Below, in pieces: positions 1 to 11,815 of a stretch of 64,000 nucleotides of DNA. Numbering within the stretch: position 1 is the first letter of the stretch; each line of letters opens with the position of its first letter. The translations under genes and the position numbers were made by a program. The notes below the pieces were generated by a model, which saw only the letters and a list, made by a program, of their open reading frames with translations, was not told the DNA's origin and ran no database searches. The stretch comes from Congeria kusceri. Taxonomy: Eukaryota; Mollusca; Bivalvia; Myida; Dreissenidae. Location: positions 682,001 to 746,000 of the forward strand of contig JAPFQT010000083.1 of assembly GCA_027627225.1 (NCBI GenBank). The letters run 5' to 3'.

Positions 1-2371
1 TGCTTTTGTAACTAATGCATCATGGAAGCAACCTATATCGATACCACGGCGGAGTTCTTTCTGCATGAATTTTTAAAAATGAAATGTTGTGCGAAGTTTC
101 CCTACACTGTCCGAGTTTACACAATGTTGGATGGCCTCAGTAATTGGTGACGTACATGTATTTTCTATTGAAGTAAGCAAAAATATATCATGCAGCAGTC
201 TTCACGAAACTCGGAGGTTCTCAGTCAGACATTGGTCTGACGACAGACAAGAAAATTCCGTCAGACCTGCTACGAAGTTGTCAGACCCAACACAATTTAA
301 CAAATTTTATGTTACTATTTATTCTTTACAATAACAAACAGTATATATGAATTATAACATCAATTATGCTGAAGATGAATCTAACTCTTGTCTTGTTTTC
401 TTTGGGGATTTTTTCGTGACCCTTACATGTTTCAATCACTTTACATTAATCAAATATAAAGAAAACTTACCATTACACAAAAAAAATAATAAAATGAAAT
501 GAAACCACCTGCTATGTTTTTCACTTTGTTGACTTCTACCTTTTTGTGAACCTGGGAGAATACTGAACAGTAACGTTGTATTGCTCTGACTTAAATGCGA
601 CTCGCTTTTGACTCTATAAGCGTTTTAATGCTCACACAAAAAAGGGAACCAGTGTATAGCGAGAATTTCCGGATCAATCGTTACTCCTTGGTTGATCTCG
701 TTAAGCTTGGCGATAGTGGCCGAAACATCTACACACAAAACAAATGGACATGAATCCATCTGTGAATATTAATGGGGATTGGAAAATGCATCGGGTAATT
801 TAGCTGTCATAATTTAAAACAAGACGTAACTCAAGTTATCAGGGGGTTTTTTTATTCATAAAATGGGTCACAACTGGAAGTGTTATAACATTAGAAAAAA
901 GATTAAAGGCGATGCTATAGCAAAAAATGCATCGACGATTAAATGGACTTTTCCACCACAATTTAGATGTTTATGTGCCCGGCATAGAGCAGTCGCACTG
1001 TCCGTCTGTCCGAAGCATTCTTGTCTTTGCTATAACTTTGCCATTTATTGATGGATTTTGAAATAACTTGGCACAAATGTCAACCATCATAAGACGACGT
1101 GTCGCGTGTAAAACCCGTCTCCCTACCTCAAAGGTCAAGGTCACACTTAGAGGTCAAAGGTCAAAGTGGAGTTTTGAGACAAAAGTGGAATGAGGGGGTA
1201 TCTGTACCCTATGGACACATGTCTTGTTGTGCATTGTTTTATGCAATTGCACCGTCAACGGTCAAGTTAGATAAAAAAAATTGATTTAACTCGGCCTTTC
1301 ATTTCATATTATAAATGCACAGTTTTGTTGTTGTTGTTTATTTTAATATTAAACTGCAACATACAGTCTCCGCGAAAGTCTGTCGGCGCTCGGACAATGC
1401 CAGTAAAAATGTATGAGGGCCAGTAAATATTACTAGAATAATGTCCCTCATGGCCGATAAAAATTCTGATAAAGTACCTTATTTGTATTTGACTGGCCAG
1501 TTAAATAAAAGAAGTGGCTGGTAATGGATTTGTGACTTTCGCGGAGAACATAACTGTTGATAAAAAATTATACTTCAGTTAACGTAATTATTCAAATGTT
1601 AATAGACCTGCATAATATGTATTATACTTATATTGTATTTTACTAAAAATAATTCATACTTTTATAATAAAACCATGTGTGAATATAATATATATAAATG
1701 ATTTATGTTGGAAGTTTGTTTTCCCCAAACGGCAAAAAATTCCCCCAGCATCACATTTTTTTTCTTTTTTTATAAGGCAAGGGCTGCTTTCCCGCAGTCC
1801 TAAAAAACCCTGATTATGTTTTACTTTCGATTTGATAGCACTTTTTTCGTCAGACATTTTGGGTCAACGCACATGGAATTTCTATCGGACATTGACAAAT
1901 TTATAGACAGTCAGGTCTGTAGGTCCGACGGACTTTCGTGAAGACTGCATGATGCAATCACCCATAATTTTAAGTCTGCGGAATATAGGGATTTGCAGAT
2001 ATTGTCAATTTGTCATCATTAAATGAGGATTTTGTTCATAGCTATATTGGCCTAACATATTGACAACGGGAGTCCTTGTAAAACTTTCCAAACTTAAACG
2101 GATTCACCATACTTGATCTACTTCCGCTTTTTTCCATGTAAACATAAAAGTTGATGTAAGAATTATAATAAGTTGTAGATAGTTTCAACAGTACACATAG
2201 ACTGAGTGATCCAACGTGGAATACTTTAAAAAGTTTTCAATGAAAAATTGAGTGAACTGTTGTTATGCATTGCTTATTTCTTATAGGTTTGTGCCAATAC
2301 AATTTTTTTCTAGCTTAAATCGATTAAATATATAATTCAATAATATTTATTGAAACTGTTGTTTTGAAGAC
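1..2371. other. Intergenic repeat-rich stretch
   Basis: No supported gene. About 975-1265 holds a degenerate bivalve-type repeat block (CGTCTGTCCG-like start, 'AAGACGACGTGTCGC', 'AGGTCAAGGTCACACTTAGAGG'). A sequence at 186-210 (TCATGCAG..TCTTCACGAAA) recurs inverted at 1933-1953 (TTTCGTGAAGACTGCATGA), so the 1.77 kb between them may be an old inverted-repeat element. The short open frames here lack family resemblance and have no splice context. Confidence 0.5.
1366..1546. mobile_element. Short inverted-repeat element (MITE-like), about 180 bp
   Basis: The ends carry a perfect 14-bp inverted repeat, TCTCCGCGAAAGTC at 1367-1380 and GACTTTCGCGGAGA at 1531-1544. There is no coding potential. It sits inside the larger inverted pair of the first 2 kb. 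No target duplication was identified. Confidence 0.55.
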
Positions 2372-3411
2372 CTCTGGTGCTGCATTGAGTATCAAGAGGA
2401 TGGGATTCTGGAGGTGAAAAGAAAAGAAGATTTGGTTCCCGACAACCAAGAACAATGCGGGACAACTTTAAATATTGGAGAGTCCTGCACTGCTAAATAT
2501 ATTGACAATAATGTTTATCCTGCAATTGTACGCTACCAATCAGGTATAAAAACAAAACAAATTATAACTGTTCACAGTAGCAATATGAAAATATTATCTC
2601 ATAATTTAATGTAATCTACTGAATTATTTTCTTGTCTTTATTTATTGGCAGAAATGAAACACCTAGATACGGTTATATTATAACATTTATACAATTGAAG
2701 TGTGCGTGCATATGAACTCATTGAGCTCATCATTATATAATAAATATTCTTTCCTGAAAAATTTCTAATAAGCAGCACTTTAAATTTTGAACAGGAGCAC
2801 GGACACTTATTTTAAATCTTATTTTAAATCTGAATCTGTTTTTAATTTTTAGAGGAGAAGGATGAGTGTTTGAAGTTTAAGCTTGCCGAAGGAAGGAAAA
2901 CGAAAAGCCTCAGGTCGCAAACGAAAGACTACGGCAAAATCCACAGCTATTCTTGAAGAAAGCAATCTTAAGAAAACTGAAGAAAGTGCCCAGAAAAAAA
3001 AGAATCAAGGTTATCAGCTGAAATCTAATGTTGTTTATTTTTGTCTGCAGCAACATGGTAAACAAACATGGTCACATTATTAGTGGCAACAGCATACTCA
3101 GTAATGCATTAATAACATTTCATTATTCATAAGCCAAATTTATAAAGCCATGCTTAAAAAAAAAATCACTTGAAACGGCTTTTCGTTAAATTACTACATA
3201 ATATCTGAAATTTGAAAGACAATTTGCATTGGATTATTATTTCCGAACCGGGAAAAGCACTCGCCAGGCCGGTCAAGTATTTAACAAACTACTCGCCGGA
3301 CCTTCAACTTCACTCGCAAATTCGAGCTGACGAGTGGATTTTCAATGCCTGAAAGGGCAAATCAATTAGTTGTCATAATTGACGTTTTTTATTTCATTTG
3401 CAGAAATGTCA

Positions 3412-3501
3412 TCGTCAAAATTGAGTGATACTGCTGATGACAAAATACCAAGTGCATCATCAAAATTGAGTGATACTGCTGATGACAAAACACCAAGTGC
3501 A
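3412..3501 (+). repeat. 45-bp in-frame tandem duplication in exon 3
   Basis: Two adjacent copies (3412-3456 and 3457-3501) differ at two bases and each encodes SSKLSDTADDK(I/T)PSA. The copy keeps the reading frame, so it arose as a coding duplication or slipped without harm. Confidence 0.85.
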
Positions 3502-3959
3502 ACAAAGAAAGGTTACACAGTATATATTATACTGAATCTATTTTAAGTGCGAATCAATTAATTATATATACCTATTAAAATGCAGTCTTAGTGCTGGATA
3601 TGTCCGTTTGAGCTATGGTTCAAAGCTCAAACAATGTAACTTCTATTACAATTTGAGCACCTGTTGAACTATTAGAGTGCCCATTCACGTATGTTTTCAG
3701 AATAGCGCATACATCAAAATAATAATGCAAAGACCTGTCCGCTTATGGTTTTCACACAATATTGAACAATAGTATTTAATTTACATTCTCTATGTTTTTG
3801 AAGCCCTTGAAACAAAAACATAATGGTTTATATTTTCAGTGTTAAAAGACCAAGAAAAGAAGAAGTCGGTTGCACGAACAAAATCAGCGCAGGAGCATGC
3901 AGCCAAACTATTCTCGAAAATGCTTGCCGAGACAAAAAAAGATGCATGCCACACAGTAA

Positions 3960-4300
3960 GCGAAACGTCCACTGTGTCTCCAAATGAACCTCCAAGCGTC
4001 CCAAATGTTAATCCTAGTCCAACTGTGTATGTCCCTCAGAATGAACCTCCTTGTGCCCAAAATGTTAACCCTGGCCCAACTTGTCTGCCCCATTGCATGA
4101 TCCTTTGTCAGTTCCATCGCATGATCCTCCTTGTGTCCAAAATGATCACCCTGGCCCAACTGTGCATGTTCCATCGCATGACCCTCCTTGTGTCCAAAAT
4201 GTTAACCCTCCCATAACTGTGTCTGTCCCATCACATGACCCTCCTTGTGTTCAAAATGCTAACCCTGGCCCAACTGTGGCCCAATTGCATGACCTTCCTA
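3960..4300 (+). repeat. Degenerate coding repeat, Pro/Asn/Cys-rich unit
   Basis: Units of about 54-63 bp with the shared DNA core CCTCCTTGTGTCCAAAATG repeat about five times and encode VPSHDPPCVQNVNPGPT-like peptides. Copies differ in length and include the 1-base deletion near 4080 that shifts the frame, which slippage within such a tract could explain. Confidence 0.75.
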
Positions 4301-5580
4301 CATGTGTTCACCCTTACAACACCAGCAACTGTCCATGGACCTTCCAAAGGCAGACCCACGAGGTTGACCGTTGTTCAGCCTTCACAGCAATGCCACTTTC
4401 CAACTTCACATATAACTTTCCTTATAATCAAGGATTCCCTCAGACTCACACAAACTTTCCTTTCTCCCACCCTTACTGCAACCCCACATCGCATTTAAGT
4501 CCAAATCAATCAAACAACTGTACATCCGTTACCACTGCTGTGTTCCAAAACGATGCTAACTTTCCTGGATCTTCATCTAACATTGCCTCCTCAACTGACT
4601 TCAATACCAATTCTCATGTCACTGGTGTGTCATCAAACTTTTCTGCATCAAGATTCATGTCATCTTCATTGGCCTTGCTTGAAGACACAAGTGATATTGA
4701 TGTAGAGACAGAGTTAGATGACACCACAGACACAGAAACCCAACTTAACTGTTCTGAAACTAACACAGAAACCACCAAAACTAACACTAAAAATCAATGC
4801 CCCGACTGCATTAAAAAAGATGCTGAGATCGCAGACCTACGGATGAGGCTGTATAAAGCAGGAATATGGAATAACAAATGCTATTGGAATAATGTCAATC
4901 TTGACATTTTTGTAAGGCCAAGAAAACAAGACTTAACCAACCAATTATATTATACATGTAATTCCCTATTCTAATCATTTCTGCATTTGAATAATATTGT
5001 TGTAAAAAACAATCTTTAAATAAATTATGGACTTATTATACCCCCGTAAGCCACTCTGTCGGTTGGTCAGTTTGTTTGCTATTAAGGATAGTTTGTGGAG
5101 CGAACTACTTTCACATTTGTCAAGCCTTTAAATTGAAACTTCAAATGTGTTGTCACCATGAAGTGTAGCTGTGCGAGACACTTCAATCCATGTTTTCCAC
5201 TATTCTGTGGTATTTAATTGCTATGAACATAAGTGACAAAGCTGTTTGTGGGTATTAGTGACACTTGTGACAACGCTCTGTTTTATTTAAAATACTTAAT
5301 TTGACACATTACTTTAAGTCTAAATAAAATACTACAGTGTATATTTTAATATTTTCTTTAAGTGAGGATTTTTTTCACTTCTTCATAATGTGAGAAAAAA
5401 CTGTCATCAGGAATGTTGATCTTAAACTTCGATTGACCTTCTTTGCATTCAAAGATCTTATTTAGGATGCATCATGTCACTTTACTTTTTACAGGTGCAT
5501 CTCGTTCCCAGGGTGAAGTTTTGACTAAAACCAGGACCTACAAGCCTAAAACAAGACCAGACTTGAAGATGGGAGAATAC

Positions 5581-6414
5581 GTAAGATATTATTTCTAGAG
5601 AAATATTTGATAAACTGCAGTCCTTTTTCAGTCAGGGGTTTCATTAAGTTTTACATTAGGCGGATGCTTTCCTATGGTGGCATAGAACTGCCATACGATA
5701 ACCACATAAGTTTCGCGATAATTATCACGTTAACCACTTAAGTATCGTGTTATTTATCTTGTATCTTGTTAGTGTTCGCGATAGTTTTCTTTGTCATTTA
5801 TTTTCTGCTTAACTGAAATCTGGCCTGAAAGTGCCCCAAACTGACATCAGGATTTCAGTTAACAAAAACATTACATTAAGTGGTAACAGGAATATTAACG
5901 TGTTATGATTTACGTTACTAGATAATTATCACGAAAAATTTCGCGATATTCAGATACTGCGGAAGACCTCGAAAACAAATTAAGTAGTATCAGGAATATT
6001 ATCGTGTTAAGATTTACATTGCCAGATAATAATTATCGTAATATTTATATGGTGATACGAATTTTTTCGCGAACGCTAAGTAGTTAACGCGAAAATTATC
6101 GCGAACCTTAACTGGTAACAGGAATTTTATCGTGTTAAGGTTTACGTTAGCAAGATATTGCGGAAGACCTCGGGCGCAATCCAACATTTGGCGGTAAAGT
6201 GGAAAATGCAGTACCTAACAAAATGACTCCGTATGATACTGTCAATAATTGACATTAACATCGAGCGTAAATTCTAAACATAGCGTAAATAGTGTTACAA
6301 AGTTCTTTGGTGTAAATACTACTCATGGTGACGAATTAAACCACCTAGTGTGTAGACTACCGCCATTATTTGCGGTAAAGATTAAGAAGAATTAGAAGAA
6401 GAAGACGAAGAAGA
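5581..6414. repeat. Intergenic repeat of 'CACGTTAACCACTTAAG / GGTAACAGGAATATT' units
   Basis: About 5690-6175 is built from related units rich in TTATCACG, TCGCGATA and GGTAACAGGAATATTATCGTGTTAA-like words; three copies start near 5880, 5980 and 6111, and two end in GCGGAAGACCTCG. The block lies just upstream of the CIDE-N gene start. No ORF. Confidence 0.6.
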
Positions 6415-9400
6415 ATGGCGGAGAGTGTGAGTAACAACAATTTTACTCTAATTAGTGAAATTACTAAACATTGTTTAATGAGGTTAAACAAGTAAAGCTC
6501 TATATTGTCTTTCGAAATAGAAATTGATGCGTATGAAGGTTATTTTACGTTATTACCTAGTTACTTTTTAATTTGGATTAATATCAGTTGAGATTTGTGA
6601 CTGTCAAAAAAACTTATACTGTTAATCTGTATTCTCGCGGTAGTTAACCATTAAACACACATTTAAGGCAAATGCAACTAACCAAACACTTTGTTACAAT
6701 AATATGCAAATAGTTGAACCTTTTCAAGAAAGTGACAAGTGAAAATTTGTTTTAAAGTTAATTATTTGTTATTGAATTATTTATGTTTTTCAAATTGCGT
6801 CATTGGTAATCTCGCGGTAAATTGTTTGTCGTTCATTGAGATTGCTTTTAATGTATAAACAAACTCAAATAAGTATTGTTTGATGGTAACTGTAGGGGCA
6901 AAATGCTTTATATGTTTTGTATTCTTAATGCTCAGGTCGCTGTGGCATTTAAGGTTATCACGGGCGATCGAAGTGTCAGAAAGGGCGTGGTTGCCAGTAA
7001 TTTTCATGAATTTCAGCAGAAATGTGAGTTCCATCATGTTTATATTTCATCAGGGATTTCAATAGATTTTAAAAACCAGAAAACAGGAGTCAATGACCAC
7101 TGGACTGAAATTTTGAGGAGTCAAATTGAAAATTGCTGGGGTCAATCAATGTTACCAATAAGTTTATCAATGACAACAATCAATTATAAATAACATTTTT
7201 AATGTCAAACCAACAACTTGTAAAAAAAATTCCTATATCTGATTTAGAATTCCAAATGACATAATTTCCATACAAAATGATTAATATAAAGGAACACAAG
7301 TAATATCATAGTCTTTTTATGAATAGTCTGTTAATACTGACAACAATTATTAGTTACTATTATACATGCATAGCCATTTGTGCAGAACTCATTGTCTTAA
7401 ATTTTTTTAAATTATTGTGAACTATACAAATATTAATAATCCATATTGTCTTTTACAATGACAAATTCACATTTGATAAACACCAACAATAAGTCCGATC
7501 TGATTTAACGCAGTTCACAAACGTTACTGATTGTGTACACTTAAACAATGAACTTTCCAAGACAATGACGTCACATAGGTTAAATTTACAGTTCTCAACA
7601 ATTACTCGCTAGACGGTACCCGCTATTCGGCGCCACTTCTAACGGATGCTTTCTACCTTTATGACCACGTGTTTTGTTGTGTAATCTTTATTGCGCAAAA
7701 TGAGTCGCCAAGAAACGCGGCCTACCGTCTTGTGTTTGTTGTCAATTAATATTTGTTAATTGTTCTCTCTGAGTGAAACAATTGGTGTTCTCGCAGTTTG
7801 GATTAAAGTGTAGAAAATTGATAAGACGAGTCGACAAGAACCGTAGTGTCGTGTTTGTGTCAATTAATATGTGATAATTGTGTTTACAAAGCAACTAAGC
7901 ATAGGTGTTTTCGCAGTTTGGATTTTATATTGGATTATGCGCCATTATTCAAAGGTAGTGTTTTAACGCCATATGCATGTGCTGCTAATCGCCCAATTAG
8001 TGCACACGCGCTCTGTAGTCGGTGACATGTTTATTGAATGATATTGAGATAAGATAAACGATGCCTGGGACATCCCTTCGATCGATAGACCGTGTTTTCA
8101 ATACTGGGGCGTGAATGTCAATTAGGAGCATTACCGGATTTATTACCATGGAACTCGCGATGTTGATTTACTGACGCGCGGGTCAAAATTTCATTGCGTC
8201 AAAATGACGCAAAGCAGAAAATATGGTCGGGTCAAAAACGAGTCATTTTCAATTTGCTCGCGTCAAAACGCAGGATTCTGCGTCTATTGAAATCCCTGTT
8301 AATCATGTATATTATAATTTACATAATACTTTTTAAATGGTTGCTTATTTAATATATATACTTTTGTCTAGGTTCTGGCCATGCATCAATTACAAAAATG
8401 CTCATTAATTTTCCCATAAAATCACAAACAGACCTTAACACTTTCTTTGCCGATTGCGACTATTGTCGAATTACCCACACACTGCCGATAGCGACTTTAG
8501 TCGAATTTCACACCTCTGCACCTGTTTGTTTTCAAGCTGGTTTAAACTCTTATGAATTGATTTTAAGGAAAGCAAATCTAGTTAGTACTTATCTTTATAC
8601 ATTGTAAGAGTTATCCTATGTTAAAAGGACTAGTATTTATCAACAACTTATCTTTTTAAAATAATCAGGTGATGAAGGCATATTGCAAAAAGGATGCAAA
8701 TTTTGTGATTTGACTTATTATTTATTTATTAACTTATACACTTTTTCAATATCTTATAATTGGAGTGCGGAAGAAAGTGTTAATCAGTGGCTTCTAATTG
8801 CGTCGCATAGCAACTAGTCCGATATCATGTGATCGTTAGTCTCTTATCATTGATTGCGATAAACCGCTGTTACATTGTCACCCAACCCGTTAATTGTTTA
8901 ATGTAATCCCTAATGCTACTACGTTCCCACTATCACGATTGGCGCCACAATTGAAATCGTTGTCTTAATCGGGAACTAATTGTGATGATCTTATCATATC
9001 TTATCAGGTTTTATCCGATCTTGAAGTCAATCGTGTTAATCGTTGAAAAAATTTGAACGGTTCCAAAATTTTCTACGATTAACACGATCAACTGCGATAA
9101 ATTGTTAATCGGGATCATCGTATCAGATCGTATTGTATCCTAAGAAAGCGCGGCAAATCTTATCGATTCGTATTTCCGAATCGTGGTGATTGCAGTCGAT
9201 CTTATGCAAGAAAAACGTCACGTTCTGTTGCGATCTGTTGCGATCTAAAAAATAAATGAAGTTAATAGTCTGTCGGTCTGTATTTATGTCATTCAAGTCC
9301 AGTCGTGGCTCTTATAATTAATACCATTTATTACATCGTGAAAGATATCTCAACCACAATCATATCGTATTGTAACGGAGCGTATTGATTCTAGATAAAC

Positions 9401-9957
9401 GTATGGTAAAATGTCACCTCGTACAAGAACGTACTAATTCGGTGATGATCGTGTTGGATCGAAACCAAATCGTGGACTCATTCGAAGCGGTCCCAAAATT
9501 TGTTCAAATACTTCCACTTGTGCCAAAATTGGCCAAACCCTCTGGGTCAAATAGGTAATGCATATTACCGAAATGACTACTTTTGTTTTCTTTTAATCCA
9601 TATTTAAAATATAAGGTCGGCCTCATTGACCCTTTTGTTAAATAGTAAACCACTTCGATCTCCTAAGAAATATTGTGTGTAGGCTTACTGACCAACCTGA
9701 CCAACCATTTACTTCAGAAATACATTCTTTAGTGGTATACCACAACTTTGAATATTGCAATTTTAACTGTATATATCTGATTTGTGTATGAACCTTGTTT
9801 TCAGGCAAAGAAAAGTTTGGAATTTCAAATGATTTAATTATAAGAATTGTAACAGATGAAGATGGTTTCGAAGTAGACGCTGAATTTTTCAGGACATTAA
9901 CACCAATGACTCAACTTATGATACTTCTTCCCCTAGAGAATTGGTCAAGAAGAACAG
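6415..9957 (+). CDS. CIDE-N domain protein, 5' exons (partial gene)
   Basis: Exons 6415-6426, 6936-7023 and 9805-9957. They join in frame (phase 0, then phase 1), with GT donors after 6426, 7023 and 9957 and AG acceptors before 6936 and 9805. ATG at 6415 gives MAES, then exon 2. The 84 visible residues form a full CIDE-N fold: the basic patch GDRSVRKGVVAS at about 15-25, the acidic patch DEDGFEVDAEFF at about 51-62, and the closing LMILLPLENW at about 71-80. In DFF40/DFF45, CIDEs and Drosophila Drep proteins this domain mediates homo- or heterotypic binding, in apoptotic DNA fragmentation or lipid-droplet control. Which subfamily this is cannot be said, because the C-terminal part is not found. 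The last donor (phase 1) lies only 494 bp before the left end of the large transposon, so later exons may lie beyond it or be lost. The domain is confidently recognised; the complete gene is not shown. Confidence 0.8.
7024..9804. other. Large intron of the CIDE-N gene with degenerate repeats
   Basis: 2.8 kb, no supported exon. 7690-7925 contains two diverged tandem copies of about 125 bp (GTCAATTAATAT.., ..TCGCAGTTTGGATT). Around 9030-9100 an inverted pair, TCGTGTTAATCGT and ACGATTAACACGA, is set in TTATC/GATCG-rich sequence (8820-9480) that looks like an old palindromic element. 8440-8520 holds a short duplication GCCGAT(T/A)GCGACT. Confidence 0.5.
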
Positions 9958-10188
9958 GTAAATTGTTACATGTAAGGGTTTTTATAAGGCTCGTAATAGA
10001 TACCCTAGCCTTCAAATATGGGAAAAAATAGCATATGAAAACCAAATTTGGGGATAACTTTCACACGATGTAACTGTCAGGGGTAAGTTTCATTTTGGGA
10101 GAAAACTGAATGAATTTAAAGAATTTTTCTTAGGAAATGTAGCCTATATTCAGCTATAGAATAAAAAAAAAGCCCTGCATGTATTCAG

Positions 10189-10385
10189 GCCGGCTAGCTC
10201 AGTTTGTAGACAGATGGACAAATCCGATGATCGTGGGTTTAATTCCTGGCCCGGCCACATAACTTGTGTGTACCTCTGAATCAAGTAGGACAGTTGTCAG
10301 TTACTGGCATAAGTATGTGAATTTAGTACTTTTAAACCAGCTAATCCAGGAAAAGTGTGAGTATGTTAACTGACCGCTGTGATTT
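10189..10385 (+). mobile_element. tRNA-headed SINE
   Basis: The head at about 10189-10260 has A-box-like TAGCTCAGTTTGT and B-box-like GGGTTTAATTCC. The body (TGAATCAAGTAGGACAGTTG, then CAGTTACTGGCATAAGTA) is repeated inverted at 44641-44830, which shows it is a dispersed family. It lies just outside the left end of the large transposon. Confidence 0.7.
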
Positions 10386-10450
10386 GACTGAAATACTGTT
10401 GAAAATTGCGAAAACAAATATATAAACAAAAGTCACATGTATGTATTCAG

Positions 10451-10531
10451 CATCGTCGGATACCCACGACTAATCAGTCCGTTACACTCCAGTATTAGCC
10501 GTGGGTTAATACGAACAATAAGCGCCGTTTT
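10451..10531. repeat. Left terminal inverted repeat
   Basis: The 18-bp perfect terminal block, then imperfect pairing in constant register with 27555-27637. The exact outer end is uncertain by a few bases because flanking bases show no pairing and no duplication. Confidence 0.75.
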
Positions 10532-10626
10532 GACATGTAATGTAACCTTTCCATCGGCCAATGAAATTGCTGCTTACAAAATGAATACTCTTCGCTTTAG
10601 AGGAGTGAACGGATAACATCAATAAT

Positions 10627-11099
10627 GGTCACAATATACTAAAAGATTTCCTTAACAAATTCAATGTAAAAGCAATAAATTCAACAAAAAATAAACTCAA
10701 CATTTTGCGCGTAGAGACCCTCATAACCATACCTTTTCTTAAAGAGCATTCCGAGCCGAATTGATTTAGACAATAAAAAAGATAGGTCATGTGATATGTA
10801 AGAAAGAACTCGACGCGAATCAAAGTTCACTGTTTTAGGGCCATCTTTTTACCGGCTACTCTCCAGTTGAAGGTATACTGCCAACTGTCAAAGTCTCGTC
10901 ATGTAGTCTCCAACCTTCAAGCGAAACAGTGAATTTTTAGTACACAACAATGTTTTTCCTACCACACGTACAAAGAAATATTCAAAAATAAAGTCATGGC
11001 AAGTGACTATACAGAACATTGTGTCTTCAAATAAATGGTGTTGATTTATTTAGAGAGTATAGCATTGCACACCTGAAATATTTAGTATACTGTAACCTA
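10627..11099. repeat. 473-bp direct repeat, copy 1
   Basis: Matches 14421-14893 over its whole length with two differences seen (C/T at 10708 / 14502 and C/A at 11017 / 14811). Copy 2 ends directly before the ATG of the DUF6589 gene, so this unit is the leader and probable promoter region of that gene. Copy 1 is separated from its gene by the nested insertion. Confidence 0.95.
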
Positions 11100-11815
11100 T
11101 AAGAGAAATTTGTTCTCATTAAAATTAGTTTTTATTGCATATAATTATCTTCCCATGCATATTGCACCAATATATTAAGTTTGGCTTGTATATCTGTCCA
11201 TTTGGCCATTTTATTTCATATTTTCAAACACAGGTGATTTTGGTCGGAAGCCGGTGATTTCAAGCGTCTTGAAGCTTAAATGTCCCTCTAACAATTAAAG
11301 CTGATATTTGCTATATTTGTGACAAAATACCCAAACAAACCAAACAAACATGTATGGGGGGCTTATGTGGGGTGAGGAGAGAATGACTTTGTTAGATATT
11401 TTTACTCTAAGCCATTTTGATAATATATTTTTTGTGTATTTTTTTAAAAAAATCACCCCAAAAATGTAAATTTAATAGAAAAAAAATTCCAATTTCATCC
11501 AAGACAATTAACAAATTAGTCAAAATGGGAGATCAAAGATACTTTGAAGTGTAGAAATCAATCAGCTTCCTGTAATTGCTTGTTTCAAAGCAATAAAGTG
11601 TAAAATCTTTAAAGCACCTTGTTTGTCGCAGCCTCTTTAATTACAGGCCACCAATTATATATTCTAGTATATAATGTCATGAGTGCCTTTAAACTGCAGC
11701 AGGTGGTCAATTTGCATTGCCTGCTCACATTTAGAGGTTTAAGGGAATACAAAATTGCATATTTTGGGCACAAAATAAGTACTTTGACTTCTTTTAAGGT
11801 GGCAATCTGGTCAAA

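Larger units (their letters stand above)
2372..5580 (+). pseudogene. Broken multi-exon gene with PSHDPPCVQN-type repeats; possibly N-terminal part of a BEN-type protein
   Basis: Five exon-like segments with matching splice signals: 2372-2543, 2853-3009, 3404-3511, 3840-4861 and 5495-5580. Exon 1 reads ..DLWCCIEYQEDGILEV.., a Tudor-like or BEN-protein-leader type sequence. Exon 2 is very basic. Exon 3 holds an in-frame 45-bp duplication. Exon 4 has a lysine-rich start, then about five copies of a Pro/Asn-rich unit (VPSHDPPCVQNVNPGPT-like), a Ser/Thr-rich stretch, and a closing CPDCIKKDAEIADLRMRLYK segment that looks coiled-coil. Exon 5 reads ..SQGEVLTKTRTYKPKTRPDL... Lesions seen: the frame changes near 2882 (one extra base) and near 4080 (one base missing), and the donor after 4861 reads GA where the frame needs GT. 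No BEN domain exon follows in the window. The start exon is not identified. The family call rests on memory of similar molluscan proteins and is weak; exon structure is firmer. Confidence 0.5.

Noticed and set aside
8398..8607. 69-residue frame in the CIDE-N intron
   Set aside because: It spans a short non-coding duplication (GCCGAT.GCGACT), has no splice signals in frame and no family resemblance.
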